64,000 nucleotides of DNA from Rhizobium sp. Root482 (GTDB taxonomy: Bacteria > Pseudomonadota > Alphaproteobacteria > Rhizobiales > Rhizobiaceae). The stretch spans positions 355,254 to 419,253 of the forward strand of contig NZ_LMFA01000022.1 of the NCBI RefSeq assembly GCF_001426565.1. The letters run 5' to 3'. Shown piece after piece: positions 43,301 to 50,791 of the stretch. The stretch's first letter is position 1. Each line of letters begins with the position of its first letter. The notes under the pieces were generated by a model. It saw nothing but the letters and a program-made list of their open reading frames with translations, was not told the DNA's origin and did no database searches. Made by a program: the position numbers and the translations under genes.

Positions 43301-45801
43301 AGCTCGCCCGAGAATTCCGGCTTGATGCCGATCATCGCGCCGTCCGCCTTGACCGGCAGCACGAGAGATCGTTCGACCGCCCGGCCCCCGGCCTCCTGGA
43401 CCCGCACCGTGATCGTCGCATTTAGCATCTGGGTGGTGGACGGCGTTTCCGTCAGATCGACCTCGAAGCTCGCCTTTCCGTCCTCGTCAAGCGGCACCAG
43501 GCCCTCGAGCGGCGTGCGGCTGTCTTCCGTCGCCTCCTCGTCGGCGAGGCCGAAGACATAGCCGTTGAAATCGGCATTTTCGCGGGTCGGCTTCAGGGCC
43601 AGTTCGCCTTCCAATTCAAGGCCGGCCGCCGGGGCGCCGTAGAGGTAGCGACCGTCGATGGTGATCGGCGTCGGCGTGCCGATCTCGATCGCCTCGGCCG
43701 TGCTTTTCATGTCGAACTCGACGCGGTCGGGCACGAAATCGTCGACCTGGAACTGCTTCTCGCTGATCGCCGTGCCCTTCGGATCGGTGAACAGCCGGAC
43801 GGTCCAGGTACCGCGCATCGCATTCGGCTGCAGCGCAAGATCCAGCGAATAACCGCCCGCCTGGCCGCCATCGCTGACGATGCGGCGGTCTTCGACGCCG
43901 TCGGGGCGCGTGAAGATGAAGGTGAGCGGCAGTTTCTCGATGGCGACCGAGGCACTGTCGCGCGCAAGGGCGGACACATGCACGGTTTCGCCAGCACGAT
44001 AGATGCCACGCTCGGTCCAGGTCATGACGTCGATGGCGCCGGGTGCTGCCCGCCCGGTGACGCCGCGATCCGACAGATCGAAGCCGGCGCGGGTGAGATC
44101 GAGAAACACATAGTCGCCGGTGCTGCTTTTGGCGGTGATGACGGCCGGGGACATCGCGGCCGTACCGCGCAGCAGGCCGGCATCGAATGTCGCGCGGCCA
44201 TCGTCGTCGGTGGTGGCGGTGCCGAGGACTTCGTTGTTCTTGGCAAGCAGGGTGAGTTCAAGCCCCGGCAATTGCCTGGCACTGGCGAGCGAGCGGGTAA
44301 AGACCGAAAGTCCGTCCGTGCCGGAATAGGTGGACAGGCCGATATCGGAGACGACGAACCATTGCGTCGCCTGGCTGTCCCATTCGTTCCTTGAGCCCGT
44401 CGCCGAGACGGCGGTCAGGACATAGACGCCGGGCTTGCGCTCAGGCAGCGCCTCGTCGACGGGAAAGCTCGTGACAACGTCACGGTTCAGGTCGGTGGCG
44501 ATGTCGATCGCCCCCTGCCAGACCATTTCGCCGTTTTCCTCCTCGATCCGCCGGGCGCTGTAGCCGTCGAGTTGGGTCAGGAACTGCGAATTGGCGAGAA
44601 GCGAAGCGATGTTGCGATCGCCGACGCGGTAGAGCTTGAGATTGGCGCTCGTCGTATTGACCGAGACGATCGGTATGCCACGCCGCGCCGTTCCCGGCAG
44701 GACGAAGCTGTCACCGGTAAAGCGCACCATCGCGGCGCGATCGGGGATATAGAGATCGAGATTGACCTGCGCGGCCAGCGGCTCGTCGGCGATGGAGGAC
44801 GGCAGGCCTTGCCGTAGTGCCAGCTTGTAGCGCTGGCCATGACTGAGGCCTTCGACGCAGATTTCGCTGCCCTTGGCTTCGAGCGCCCGGGGGGCGGCGC
44901 CATCGAGGATGACGAAGGGCGCGTAATCGACGCCGCTCTTGACCAGTGGCTCGGAGAACTGCACGCAGACCCGTGGGCTGGCACTGTCGGAATCGATCTT
45001 GTGCTCGGTCACGCGAAAACCCTGCCGGGCCTTCAGATCCTCGTAGGAAGAACGCACGGTCTGCGCCTCGACCAGTTCGAGGCTCGCCTTGTAGGCGCCG
45101 AGCGATGCGCGAAAATTCTCCGAATTCTGCAGCGCGGTCGCAAGCACGGCGAGCGCGTCGGCGCGCATCGAGGTGGTCCGTGTCAGCTGGTAGCCATTGA
45201 GCGCGGCGATTGCCGCCTGGGCCGCAAAGCCGGTATTGCCGTAGACACGGTTGGCGGCACGGGCCGCCTCGATCCACAGATCACCGTCTTCCGGCGTGAT
45301 CGCCAGGGCGCCCTGGAACGCCTTCAGCGCCGGGGCAATATTGCCGGCGGCCAGCTCGCGGTAGGCGGCCGCCTTCAGTCCGGCGATCCCCTGACCCTCC
45401 TGATCCGCTTCCAGCGCCAGTTTGGCCTTGGTTACACGGGCGTCCTCGACAAGCTGTTCGGTCACGAAGGAGAGCGCCGGCGGCGCGCCGATATCGGGGC
45501 CGGCGGAGCTCACTTCAACGATCTTTCCTGCCACCGCGCCGGCAAAGCTGTTCAGCGTGTTGTAGTCGGATTTCAGGAAGCACCATTTCACCTTGGGATT
45601 ATAGGTGAAAGCGCGGCAGGAGGCGTCCGCTATGCAGGCGTTCTCGCATTCGGGCAAGGAAATATCCTGCTCCGTCCTGAGGTCGAAACCGAAATAATCG
45701 CCATCCTGCGTAAGAACGACCTGCCGGTCCGCCGCCTGAGCCGCGGGCAGGAACATCATGGCGCCAAGAATGATCGCTGAAAGCCGGATAAGCGCGCGCA
45801 T
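40354..45801 (-). CDS. Bacterial alpha-2-macroglobulin (YfhM-like) with PAN/Apple domain
   Basis: An 1815-residue exported protein. A signal peptide (MRALIRLSAIILGAMMFLPAAQAA) is followed by a Cys-rich PAN/Apple module (about residues 40-85, with ECENACIADASCRAFTYNPKVKWC). Then come macroglobulin-like MG repeats and a bait-type region, and a complete thioester motif YGCTEQT near residue 1363. The complement-type alpha-alpha toroid and receptor-like C-terminal domains (to 1815) end it. Proteases that cut the bait region become covalently trapped through the thioester. No lipobox cysteine is seen at the signal cleavage site, unlike lipoprotein-type YfhM. The start is set at ATG 45801 behind GGGGAGGA. 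It is translationally coupled to pbpC and divergent from a NarL-type two-component system. Confidence 0.93.
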   Translation of the reverse strand: MRALIRLSAIILGAMMFLPAAQAADRQVVLTQDGDYFGFDLRTEQDISLPECENACIADASCRAFTYNPKVKWCFLKSDYNTLNSFAGAVAGKIVEVSSAGPDIGAPPALSFVTEQLVEDARVTKAKLALEADQEGQGIAGLKAAAYRELAAGNIAPALKAFQGALAITPEDGDLWIEAARAANRVYGNTGFAAQAAIAALNGYQLTRTTSMRADALAVLATALQNSENFRASLGAYKASLELVEAQTVRSSYEDLKARQGFRVTEHKIDSDSASPRVCVQFSEPLVKSGVDYAPFVILDGAAPRALEAKGSEICVEGLSHGQRYKLALRQGLPSSIADEPLAAQVNLDLYIPDRAAMVRFTGDSFVLPGTARRGIPIVSVNTTSANLKLYRVGDRNIASLLANSQFLTQLDGYSARRIEEENGEMVWQGAIDIATDLNRDVVTSFPVDEALPERKPGVYVLTAVSATGSRNEWDSQATQWFVVSDIGLSTYSGTDGLSVFTRSLASARQLPGLELTLLAKNNEVLGTATTDDDGRATFDAGLLRGTAAMSPAVITAKSSTGDYVFLDLTRAGFDLSDRGVTGRAAPGAIDVMTWTERGIYRAGETVHVSALARDSASVAIEKLPLTFIFTRPDGVEDRRIVSDGGQAGGYSLDLALQPNAMRGTWTVRLFTDPKGTAISEKQFQVDDFVPDRVEFDMKSTAEAIEIGTPTPITIDGRYLYGAPAAGLELEGELALKPTRENADFNGYVFGLADEEATEDSRTPLEGLVPLDEDGKASFEVDLTETPSTTQMLNATITVRVQEAGGRAVERSLVLPVKADGAMIGIKPEFSGELAENAVGKFHVISIDADGRKQAKTGLNWKLLRVEQDYQWYRDGTTWKYEPVLSTKQVSTGKLDLTEDGGEISLSAGWGRYRLEVESPEADGPASSVEFDSGWYVAASSTETPDGLEIALDKENYAIGDTAKLRISPRFAGEVLVTIGSEKLVATKTATIPAEGGEIDIPVTEDFGAGAYVSATLYRPGDAQESRMPMRAIGIKWLPVDPAERKLSITLDLPEKTLPRQTLNIPVEVAGAGVGEEAYVTIAAVDVGILNLTRYEVPDPDGWYFGQRRLGLEIRDLYGRLIDGSLGTTGRLRTGGDGGQLPLQGNPPKEKLVAFFSGPVELDADGKAIVSFDIPQFNGTARVMAVAWSKTGVGHASADVIIRDPVVVTASLPKFLAPGDKAELRLDIANTDHPAGDLTLRLTSSPAVVIDTAKAEQTFSVQPGGKFDVTLPLSAVHPGDGDISIELSSADGLSLTQSVSVPVRPAALPVTTRHPVTLSPNASLTVDGELLAESMLQGSAVSINVTRSAAFDIPALLTSLDRYPYGCTEQTTSRALPLLYLSELSEKSSLPEDDAVKGRVQEAIYRVLSNQSSTGSFGLWSPGSGDLWLDAYVTDFLTRAREQKYQVPDQAMVQALDNLQNALSYDVDMKSQGNEIAYSLYVLARNRKASISDLRYYADTKLAEFPTPLSKGHLAAALALYGDAQRSESIFREALEMSSTAASISLARSDYGSPLRDDAAVLTLAAESRPVPTIIPQMAKIVAREWERQSYTSTQEQMWTLLAARAIQGGDRDLMLEINGAPQSGGYAARMTGDDILDQPVTVTNRSNDPVTAMVTTVAAPAYPLPAGGNGFTIERSYYTLDGEAANVTEARQNERYVVVINATESNDWPSRVLITDLLPAGFEIDNPSLVDSAKLSNFEWIGEVEAAHTEFRSDRFVAAFDRSAGDNRSITVAYVVRAVTPGTYDHPAASVEDMYRPQFSARSAMGRMEVQAVE

Positions 45802-46057
45802 AGACAAAAGTCCTCCCCAACGCTGCCGTTTGACCGGTTTCACTCTTTCGTCTTGCCCGTAACTTGTCAACCGAACACAGGACCTGCCCATCCAGTGAAG
45901 GGGAGACACCACCGTCGCCGTCATGAGTTTTCGAGGCTTCGGCGGGCGGCAAGGAACGGACAACCGAACATTGACCTTGGGGCCGTCCGCGATACTTACC
46001 GCGCCACGGCCGAACGATATCCCGTTTGGCATCGCCTATCGCCGACAAAGGATATTG

Positions 46058-47458
46058 GTGCGAGTGTTTGAACGTCTTAAGCGCTACGGTTCCGCGTCCC
46101 TTGCCCAACAATTCCTGCTGGCAGGCGGAGCCGTATCGCTGGTTGCCGCCATCATCGTCGGCGCCTTCGTGACGCATCTGATCGAAGTTGCCGTAACGCG
46201 CAATTCGGCCGCCGCGACGGCACTCTATGTCGATAGCGTCATCGCGCCGCTGCTTCCGGACATGCAGACGAGCGAAGTGCTTGGCGACACGATCTCCAGG
46301 GCGCTCGACGAAACATTGGGACAGGGTGCGCTGGGTCGCCGGCTGATGTCGTTCAGGCTGTGGCGGGCGGATGGAACGATCCTCTATTCCAACCACAAGG
46401 AACTGGTCGGCAAGCGGTTCGAGCCGAGCGAAGATCTGAAGACGGCGTTTTCCGGCAAGATGGTCGCAGAGTTCAACCGGGCCGACGATACCGGCAGCGA
46501 GATGGAAAAGGCCAGCGGCCAGCCGCTGCTGGAAATCTACAATCCGATCCTGCAACCCTGGTCGGGCGAGGTCGTGGCGGTATCGGAATTCTATGAAATC
46601 GCCGATGATTTCCAGCACAGTCTGATCCAGGCGCGGCTTCGAAGCTGGCTGGCGGTATCGTTCTTCACCCTCTCGTTCTTCCTGATCTTGTCGGCCCTCG
46701 TCTTCCGTGGAAGCCGGACGATCGACCGACAGCGGCAAGCCCTGAAACGGCGGGTCGATGAATTGTCCCATCTCGTTACGCAGAACAATCTCCTGCATCT
46801 GCGGGTACAGCGCGCTTCGCAGCGAACGGCTGCACTCAATGAACGCTATCTGCGACGCATAGGGGCCGATCTTCACGACGGGCCGGCGCAGCTCGTGGCA
46901 CTGGCGGCATTGCGGATCGACGGTGAAATCCTCAGCAACCCCTCGTCCCCGGGGTCGGCGCGAGACAGGGAAATCGCCTCCATCAAGGCCTGCCTCGATG
47001 ACGCGCTGCGCGAAATCCGCGATATCTGCGGCGGGCTTGTCCTGCCGCAGATCGAGGAAGCCGACCTTGGCGAAATCCTCGATCGGGCCGTGCAGGCACA
47101 CCGCCGGCGTACCGACGTCAAGGTCGAAGCTTCATTTTCCGACACGCCGCCCAAGGTTCCGCTGGCCGCGAAAATCTGCATATATCGGTTCGTGCAGGAG
47201 GCGCTCTACAACGGGTTTCGCCACGGCGGCGGCATCGGGCAGACGGTTACCCAGACATTCGAGGACGGGCGCATCACCATTGTCGTCGCAGACAGCGGGC
47301 CCGGCTTCGATCCCGCCCAGGTCAAGCCCACCAGCCTCGGGCTGGCCGGGATGCGCGAGAGGATCGAGAGCCTCGGCGGACACTTCGACCTCGAGAGTTC
47401 GGCTGGGGGGACGGTGATCCGCATGTCATTGAATATGGATGAGTTGGAGCCAGCGTGA
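46058..47458 (+). CDS. NarL-type sensor histidine kinase
   Basis: A membrane sensor of about 466 residues. One helix lies near residues 20-45 (LLAGGAVSLVAAIIVGAFVTHLI) and a second near 205-225 (SWLAVSFFTLSFFLILSALVF), enclosing a periplasmic domain of about 160 residues. The cytoplasmic HisKA_3 domain has its phospho-accepting histidine in ADLHDGPAQ near residue 273, and the HATPase has DSGPGFDP and SLGLAGMRERIESLGG. The start is uncertain. I prefer GTG 46058 with AAAGGA at good spacing, because the frame back to ATG 45923 encodes a stretch that looks non-coding. The stop overlaps the start of the response regulator gene (TGATG). Signal unknown. Confidence 0.85.
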   Translation: MRVFERLKRYGSASLAQQFLLAGGAVSLVAAIIVGAFVTHLIEVAVTRNSAAATALYVDSVIAPLLPDMQTSEVLGDTISRALDETLGQGALGRRLMSFRLWRADGTILYSNHKELVGKRFEPSEDLKTAFSGKMVAEFNRADDTGSEMEKASGQPLLEIYNPILQPWSGEVVAVSEFYEIADDFQHSLIQARLRSWLAVSFFTLSFFLILSALVFRGSRTIDRQRQALKRRVDELSHLVTQNNLLHLRVQRASQRTAALNERYLRRIGADLHDGPAQLVALAALRIDGEILSNPSSPGSARDREIASIKACLDDALREIRDICGGLVLPQIEEADLGEILDRAVQAHRRRTDVKVEASFSDTPPKVPLAAKICIYRFVQEALYNGFRHGGGIGQTVTQTFEDGRITIVVADSGPGFDPAQVKPTSLGLAGMRERIESLGGHFDLESSAGGTVIRMSLNMDELEPA

Positions 47459-48105
47459 TGGAACAGATCAGGATTGCGGTGATCGACGATCACCCGCTTT
47501 TTCGCGAAGGGGTCATGCGTATCCTCTCGGAAATCCCCGGTTTTGCGATCGTCGGGGAAGGAAGTTCGATGGATGAGGCCATCGGGATCTGCGACCAGCA
47601 CCGCCCGGATATTCTGCTGATGGATATTTCCATGCCTGGTGGGGGACTGAACGCCATCCAGCCGATCCTCGAAAAGGTACCGGAGCAGAGGATCATCATG
47701 CTGACTGTCTCAGAGGGCGGCGATGACGTGATGAATGCCCTCAAAAGGGGCGCCAAGGCCTATGTGCTGAAGGGCGTCGGCTCCCGCGCCCTGGCCGAGA
47801 TCGTCCGCATGGTGGCCGCCGGCGAGACCTATGTGGCGCCCGGCCTGTCCGCCCGATTGCTATCGGACCTCTCGGCGGTATCCGGCCAGGCAAAGCGGCC
47901 CGATCCCTTTGCGGAACTGACAAATCGCGAACAGGAGGTCCTGCATCTGGTGGCCGAGGGCTTGAGCAACAAGCGGATCGCTCTCCAGCTCGATCTTCAC
48001 GAGAAGACCGTCAAGCATCACATGACGCATATTCTGGCAAAGCTCGGTGCGAGCAACAGGACCGAAGCCGCCATGCTCTTGAGAAATGCGTCGGACGGCA
48101 GGTAA
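47458..48105 (+). CDS. LuxR/NarL-family response regulator
   Basis: A 215-residue response regulator with an N-terminal receiver domain and a C-terminal LuxR-type helix-turn-helix. The receiver has acidic pair D10/D11, phospho-aspartate D56 (LLMDISMPGG) and conserved lysine in AYVLKGVG. The DNA-binding domain reads LTNREQEVLHLVAEGLSNKRIALQLDLHEKTVKHHMTHILAKLG, near residues 155-200. It starts at ATG 47458, overlapping the kinase stop, so the two are translated as a pair. Targets may include the divergent macroglobulin-pbpC operon or the small envelope genes downstream, but no site has been identified. Confidence 0.93.
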   Translation: MEQIRIAVIDDHPLFREGVMRILSEIPGFAIVGEGSSMDEAIGICDQHRPDILLMDISMPGGGLNAIQPILEKVPEQRIIMLTVSEGGDDVMNALKRGAKAYVLKGVGSRALAEIVRMVAAGETYVAPGLSARLLSDLSAVSGQAKRPDPFAELTNREQEVLHLVAEGLSNKRIALQLDLHEKTVKHHMTHILAKLGASNRTEAAMLLRNASDGR

Positions 48106-48122
48106 TAGGCCCTGCGCGATGC

Positions 48123-48563
48123 TCAGCGGAGAAAGGCGTTCAACCGGTTTCGGTCGGCGCGGGATGCTTTCCGGTTGATGATGGTGCGGCCCTTGGCATC
48201 CTTCATCACGTAGCGGCCGTTTCGCAGGAATTCGGTGATGCCTTCCACATGGCGGACTTCGACTGACGCGTCATCGATGGAGGCATTTTTGCCCTTTGCG
48301 CCGGTCGTGTTTCCCCTGGCTCCGTCGCTTCGGGAGCTGGAACCCTTGCCACTCCCGTTGCCGCTACCGTTGCCGTTCCCCTGTCCGCCGCCCTTCCCGC
48401 CTCCATTGCCATTGCCACCTCGGCCGCCGTTATCCTTGGCAAACGCGGCTTGAAGCTCCAGTGTCCATGTGCCGTCAATCCGGACATGCAGCGGCGACGC
48501 CATGAGGGCGATCATCGCCGGCGCACACCAGAAGAGCGTCGTGATCTTTCTACGCGAGAGCAT
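48123..48563 (-). CDS. Exported Gly/Asn/Ser-rich conserved protein, 146 residues
   Basis: The start ATG follows a near-perfect GGAGG site. An N-terminal signal-like helix (about residues 8-27) precedes the LQAAFAKDN segment. A low-complexity tract of about 45 residues made of GGNGN/GKGG/GNGSGNGS units follows (near residues 50-95). The C-terminal 50 residues are more conserved-looking and basic (VRHVEGITEFLRNGRYVMKDAKGRTIINR). Small proteins of this kind occur in Rhizobiaceae near envelope and stress genes, with no assigned function. The gene converges with the response regulator gene. The repeat tract should be translated in this frame only; the opposite strand gives meaningless proline-rich frames. 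Confidence 0.75.
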   Translation of the reverse strand: MLSRRKITTLFWCAPAMIALMASPLHVRIDGTWTLELQAAFAKDNGGRGGNGNGGGKGGGQGNGNGSGNGSGKGSSSRSDGARGNTTGAKGKNASIDDASVEVRHVEGITEFLRNGRYVMKDAKGRTIINRKASRADRNRLNAFLR

Positions 48564-48959
48564 GTTGCCTCCTGGCAATGCCGATCCCGATCACGGGACA
48601 ATCATGGAAAGCAAAGCGCCGGCTGGCGGCCTTGCCGACCTCGACGAAATCTCCTGTGACGATAAACGCCATTCGGTTGCCATCGGCAAGCTGGTCGCAA
48701 TTGCCGGGCATACGCGTCGCGTTTGCGCAGTCAGTCTCCATTCCCATCATTTGCCGAAGGGAAGTCAAGCTCGCGTGTCCTCCAGTCTCTTCAAAACCTG
48801 CAGGGAGAGACCTTTGCGTTCGCACATATAGGACCTTGGTCCCACACAACCAGGGCATAGGTCCGGGCCTGAATGGACTGAGGCCCTATGGCGGAACGGT
48901 GCGCCTGCTCTGGCGTTGTGCTCCCGGGAATGACCCATGTGTAAGAAAAGGAGCATGTC
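48564..48959. other. 396-base region without a recognisable gene
   Basis: The region separates two divergent small-protein genes. It carries an EcfG-type promoter at 48893-48917 for the rightward gene. It also has a short inverted repeat, GGGCCT/AGGCCC, near 48865-48886. Open frames on both strands here lack ribosome-binding sites and family-like sequence, so I do not call a gene. Confidence 0.6.
48893..48917 (+). promoter_or_regulatory. EcfG/RpoE2-type general stress promoter
   Basis: GGAAC (48893-48897) is followed after exactly 16 bases by CGTT (48914-48917). This is the established consensus of the alphaproteobacterial general-stress sigma factor EcfG (RpoE2). It lies 43 bases upstream of the start codon at 48960. 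It suggests that the glycine-zipper protein, and perhaps the small genes after it, belong to the general stress response. Confidence 0.7.
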
Positions 48960-49355
48960 ATGAACAGGACATTGATTATCCTAAGCGCCGCGATGCTGGG
49001 AGCATTGGGCACCGCTGCCTCCGCCCAGGAGGGAACGGTCAACGGCGCCGCCGGCGGCGCCGTCACGGGAGCGATTGTCGGTGGTCCGGTCGGTGCCGCG
49101 GTTGGCGGTGTTGTCGGCGCGATCGCCGGTACAGCCCTTGATCCGCCGCCGACCCAGGTCGTCACCTATGTGCAGCAGCAGCCAGTGACCCATTCCGTCG
49201 TCGTGGAGCAACCGATCGTGGTCGGCAAACCCGTTCCGCAGGAGGTGGTCCTGACGCCGGTCGCCGAGGACCCCCGCTATGCCTACACCATCGTCAACGA
49301 GCAGCGCGTGATCGTGGACCCGCAGACGCGAACCGTCGTTCAGGTCGTGCAGTAA
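48960..49355 (+). CDS. Exported glycine-zipper protein with DUF1236-like C-terminus
   Basis: A 131-residue protein. A signal peptide (MNRTLIILSAAMLGALGTAASA) is followed by a glycine-zipper segment (GAAGGAVTGAIVGGPVGAAVGGVVGAIAGTAL, residues about 29-60) able to pack in or on a membrane. The C-terminal DUF1236-like domain includes VGKPVPQEVVLTPV and YAYTIVNEQRVIVDPQTRTVVQVV. Such proteins are common in rhizobia and are presumed periplasmic or outer-membrane associated; their role is unknown. AGGAG precedes the ATG, and an EcfG-type promoter stands upstream. It leads a run of small envelope proteins. Confidence 0.85.
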   Translation: MNRTLIILSAAMLGALGTAASAQEGTVNGAAGGAVTGAIVGGPVGAAVGGVVGAIAGTALDPPPTQVVTYVQQQPVTHSVVVEQPIVVGKPVPQEVVLTPVAEDPRYAYTIVNEQRVIVDPQTRTVVQVVQ

Positions 49356-49428
49356 AGCCGTCGGATTGTTCGGGTTGCGCATTCGCGCTTCCCGGACAAG
49401 CCGGCAAACCCTGACAAGGAGAAGCGAA

Positions 49429-49503
49429 ATGAACAGTATAGTCTGGCTCGTCGGAGCGATCGTCATCATCGGTGCAATCTTGTCTTTCATCGGGCTTGCC
49501 TGA
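49429..49503 (+). CDS. 24-residue membrane microprotein
   Basis: A very short frame starting at ATG and preceded by a strong AAGGAG site (nine bases from its end to the start). It encodes 24 residues that are almost entirely one hydrophobic helix, beginning MNSIVWLVGAIVII and ending FIGLA. Similar single-helix microproteins with MN-IVW-VGA- starts recur in Rhizobiales, usually unannotated. It lies between two other small envelope genes on the same strand. The ribosome-binding site and the uniform hydrophobic sequence support it being real; the function is unknown. Confidence 0.7.
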   Translation: MNSIVWLVGAIVIIGAILSFIGLA

Positions 49504-49549
49504 GCCGGGCCGGCTTCAGGAAGCGCAACTGCCGGAAAAGAGGCGTCAA

Positions 49550-49729
49550 ATGTCCTTCGATCACTCCTCATCCAAACCCAGCCTCCCCATCGCCGGGCCA
49601 CTGCTATTCCTGGTCCTGGCGATGGCGGCAATTTCCCTGTTCCTGGCGACATCCGGAACGATAGCGCCGACAGATCATCGGCCAAACGTCTTCGTGCCTC
49701 TCACGCCACAGCTCACGTCCCGGCAATGA
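49550..49729 (+). CDS. Small membrane protein, 59 residues
   Basis: The ATG at 49550 follows AGAGG at normal spacing. The protein has a short polar N-terminus (MSFDHSSSKPS), one hydrophobic segment (IAGPLLFLVLAMAAISLFLATSG, about residues 14-36) and a short periplasmic-type tail ending VFVPLTPQLTSRQ. No domain is recognised. It follows the 24-residue microprotein by 46 bases and precedes the BA14K-like gene, so it may be co-transcribed with them. Confidence 0.65.
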   Translation: MSFDHSSSKPSLPIAGPLLFLVLAMAAISLFLATSGTIAPTDHRPNVFVPLTPQLTSRQ

Positions 49730-49761
49730 TGGTCGAACGGATTTGAAATAGGAGTGTGGCC

Positions 49762-50373
49762 TTGAAGACGATGATCGCGCTTTTGCTGAAGCTCACCTTA
49801 TCCCTGACGGTGCTTATGGGAAGTGCGGGCATCGCATCCTGGCTTCTGGCGGAGCCGGTTGCCCATCCTTTTTCCAATATCGACATGTCGTCTCATTGGA
49901 CGACGCGGCCGGTGCGCATCGATCCCGCTGCCCAGACCTACGAGCGCCTTCCGCCGCGCACCGCCCCCATCCAGGCCGCCGAGCATGACTGGAAAATGCC
50001 GGCGATCGTCGAACAGGCTTCTACCGCCCAGGCGGAAGAGCCGACTATCGACCGGACGCTAGTCACGAGTGCGATCGAGAAAATCCCGGTTTTCGGCGAG
50101 GCTCATGTGCAATGGTGCCAGAACCGCTACAGATCCTACCGCGCCGACGACAATAGCTACCAGCCCTATAGTGGGCCTCGCCGCCAATGCGCCTCTCCGC
50201 TCATGTCCGCCGACACTGGCGAGGTGGAGGTTGCCGGCGGAGAGAGCGCAAGCTTCGTCGACGATCCCCATGCCGCCTGGTGCGCCAACCACTATCGGTC
50301 CTATCGGCCAGAAGACAATTCCTACCAGTCCTATAGCGGCGGCCGTCGCCAATGCCATTCGCCCCACGGCTGA
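49762..50373 (+). CDS. Exported protein with two BA14K-like motifs
   Basis: A protein of about 203 residues starting at TTG 49762, which has AGGAG at ideal spacing; GTG 49756 and ATG 49771 are alternatives. A signal or anchor helix covers about residues 5-27. The C-terminal half holds two copies of the BA14K pattern ([28 protein letters not shown] and [28 protein letters not shown]), each with paired cysteines. BA14K proteins are small exported alphaproteobacterial proteins first described as immunoreactive, lectin-like proteins of Brucella. Most have one such motif, so the duplication is notable. Role unknown. Confidence 0.82.
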   Translation: MKTMIALLLKLTLSLTVLMGSAGIASWLLAEPVAHPFSNIDMSSHWTTRPVRIDPAAQTYERLPPRTAPIQAAEHDWKMPAIVEQASTAQAEEPTIDRTLVTSAIEKIPVFGEAHVQWCQNRYRSYRADDNSYQPYSGPRRQCASPLMSADTGEVEVAGGESASFVDDPHAAWCANHYRSYRPEDNSYQSYSGGRRQCHSPHG

Positions 50374-50484
50374 ATTCTCGCCGGCTCCACGCCGACCGCC
50401 ATGAAGGAACACCATTTCAATCGACGGAATGGAACTTTCAGCAGGTGTCCGCCCTTCTCTTCCCGGATGAGATGGGACAGGACG

Positions 50485-50673
50485 ATGACGGAAATCAAGC
50501 ATGTAGAGCGGAAACGCCGGGCTGGAGGCGAAGCCTATACCCTTGAGGCGTTTATCGAAAAATATGATATCGATCCGGAAGAAGCGACAGATTTGTTTAC
50601 GCGCTTCGGCCCATCGAAGATCGAGCTTGATCTGCTGATGGCCGCAAAACGCGCCAAGTCGGGTTCCAAGTAA
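50485..50673 (+). CDS. Small conserved protein, 62 residues
   Basis: The ATG at 50485 follows AGGA. The protein is small and charged, reading MTEIKHVERKRRAGGEAYTL at the start. A helical part resembles the DUF3606 type (EAFIEKYDIDPEEATDLF... and FGPSKIELDLLMAAKRA), although I am not certain of that family. It is probably cytoplasmic. It lies upstream of the ECF sigma factor gene, in the same direction, and 111 bases after the BA14K-like gene. Confidence 0.65.
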   Translation: MTEIKHVERKRRAGGEAYTLEAFIEKYDIDPEEATDLFTRFGPSKIELDLLMAAKRAKSGSK

Positions 50674-50744
50674 ACGGATAGCCGCTTGATAGGATGGATA
50701 TCGTCGTCACTGGCGATATTTTCGGAACAGTTCAAAAAAACATG

Positions 50745-50769
50745 GGAACGTTTCTTTGCTTCGGTGATC
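50745..50769 (+). promoter_or_regulatory. Candidate ECF-type promoter of the sigma factor gene
   Basis: GGAAC (50745-50749) is followed after 16 bases by GATC (50766-50769), 22 bases before the sigma factor start. An equivalent GGAAC-N16-CATC lies upstream of the DUF4142 gene (51496-51520). The shared spacing would suit autoregulation by the ECF factor, but two sites are weak evidence. Confidence 0.3.
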
Positions 50770-50791
50770 CAATCACTGAACGGAGGAAAAA

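Noticed and set aside
45923-46057. An alternative ATG start for the NarL-type kinase
   Set aside because: The extra 45 residues look non-coding and the ribosome-binding site is far away; GTG 46058 has AAAGGA at five bases. The choice is not certain.
48235-48453. A proline/leucine-rich repeat frame on the plus strand
   Set aside because: It is the shadow of the Gly/Asn-rich tract in the real minus-strand gene.
48550-48858. A 102-codon minus-strand frame in the intergenic region
   Set aside because: It has no ribosome-binding site, overlaps the EcfG promoter side and the start of the Gly-rich protein gene, and lacks recognisable sequence.
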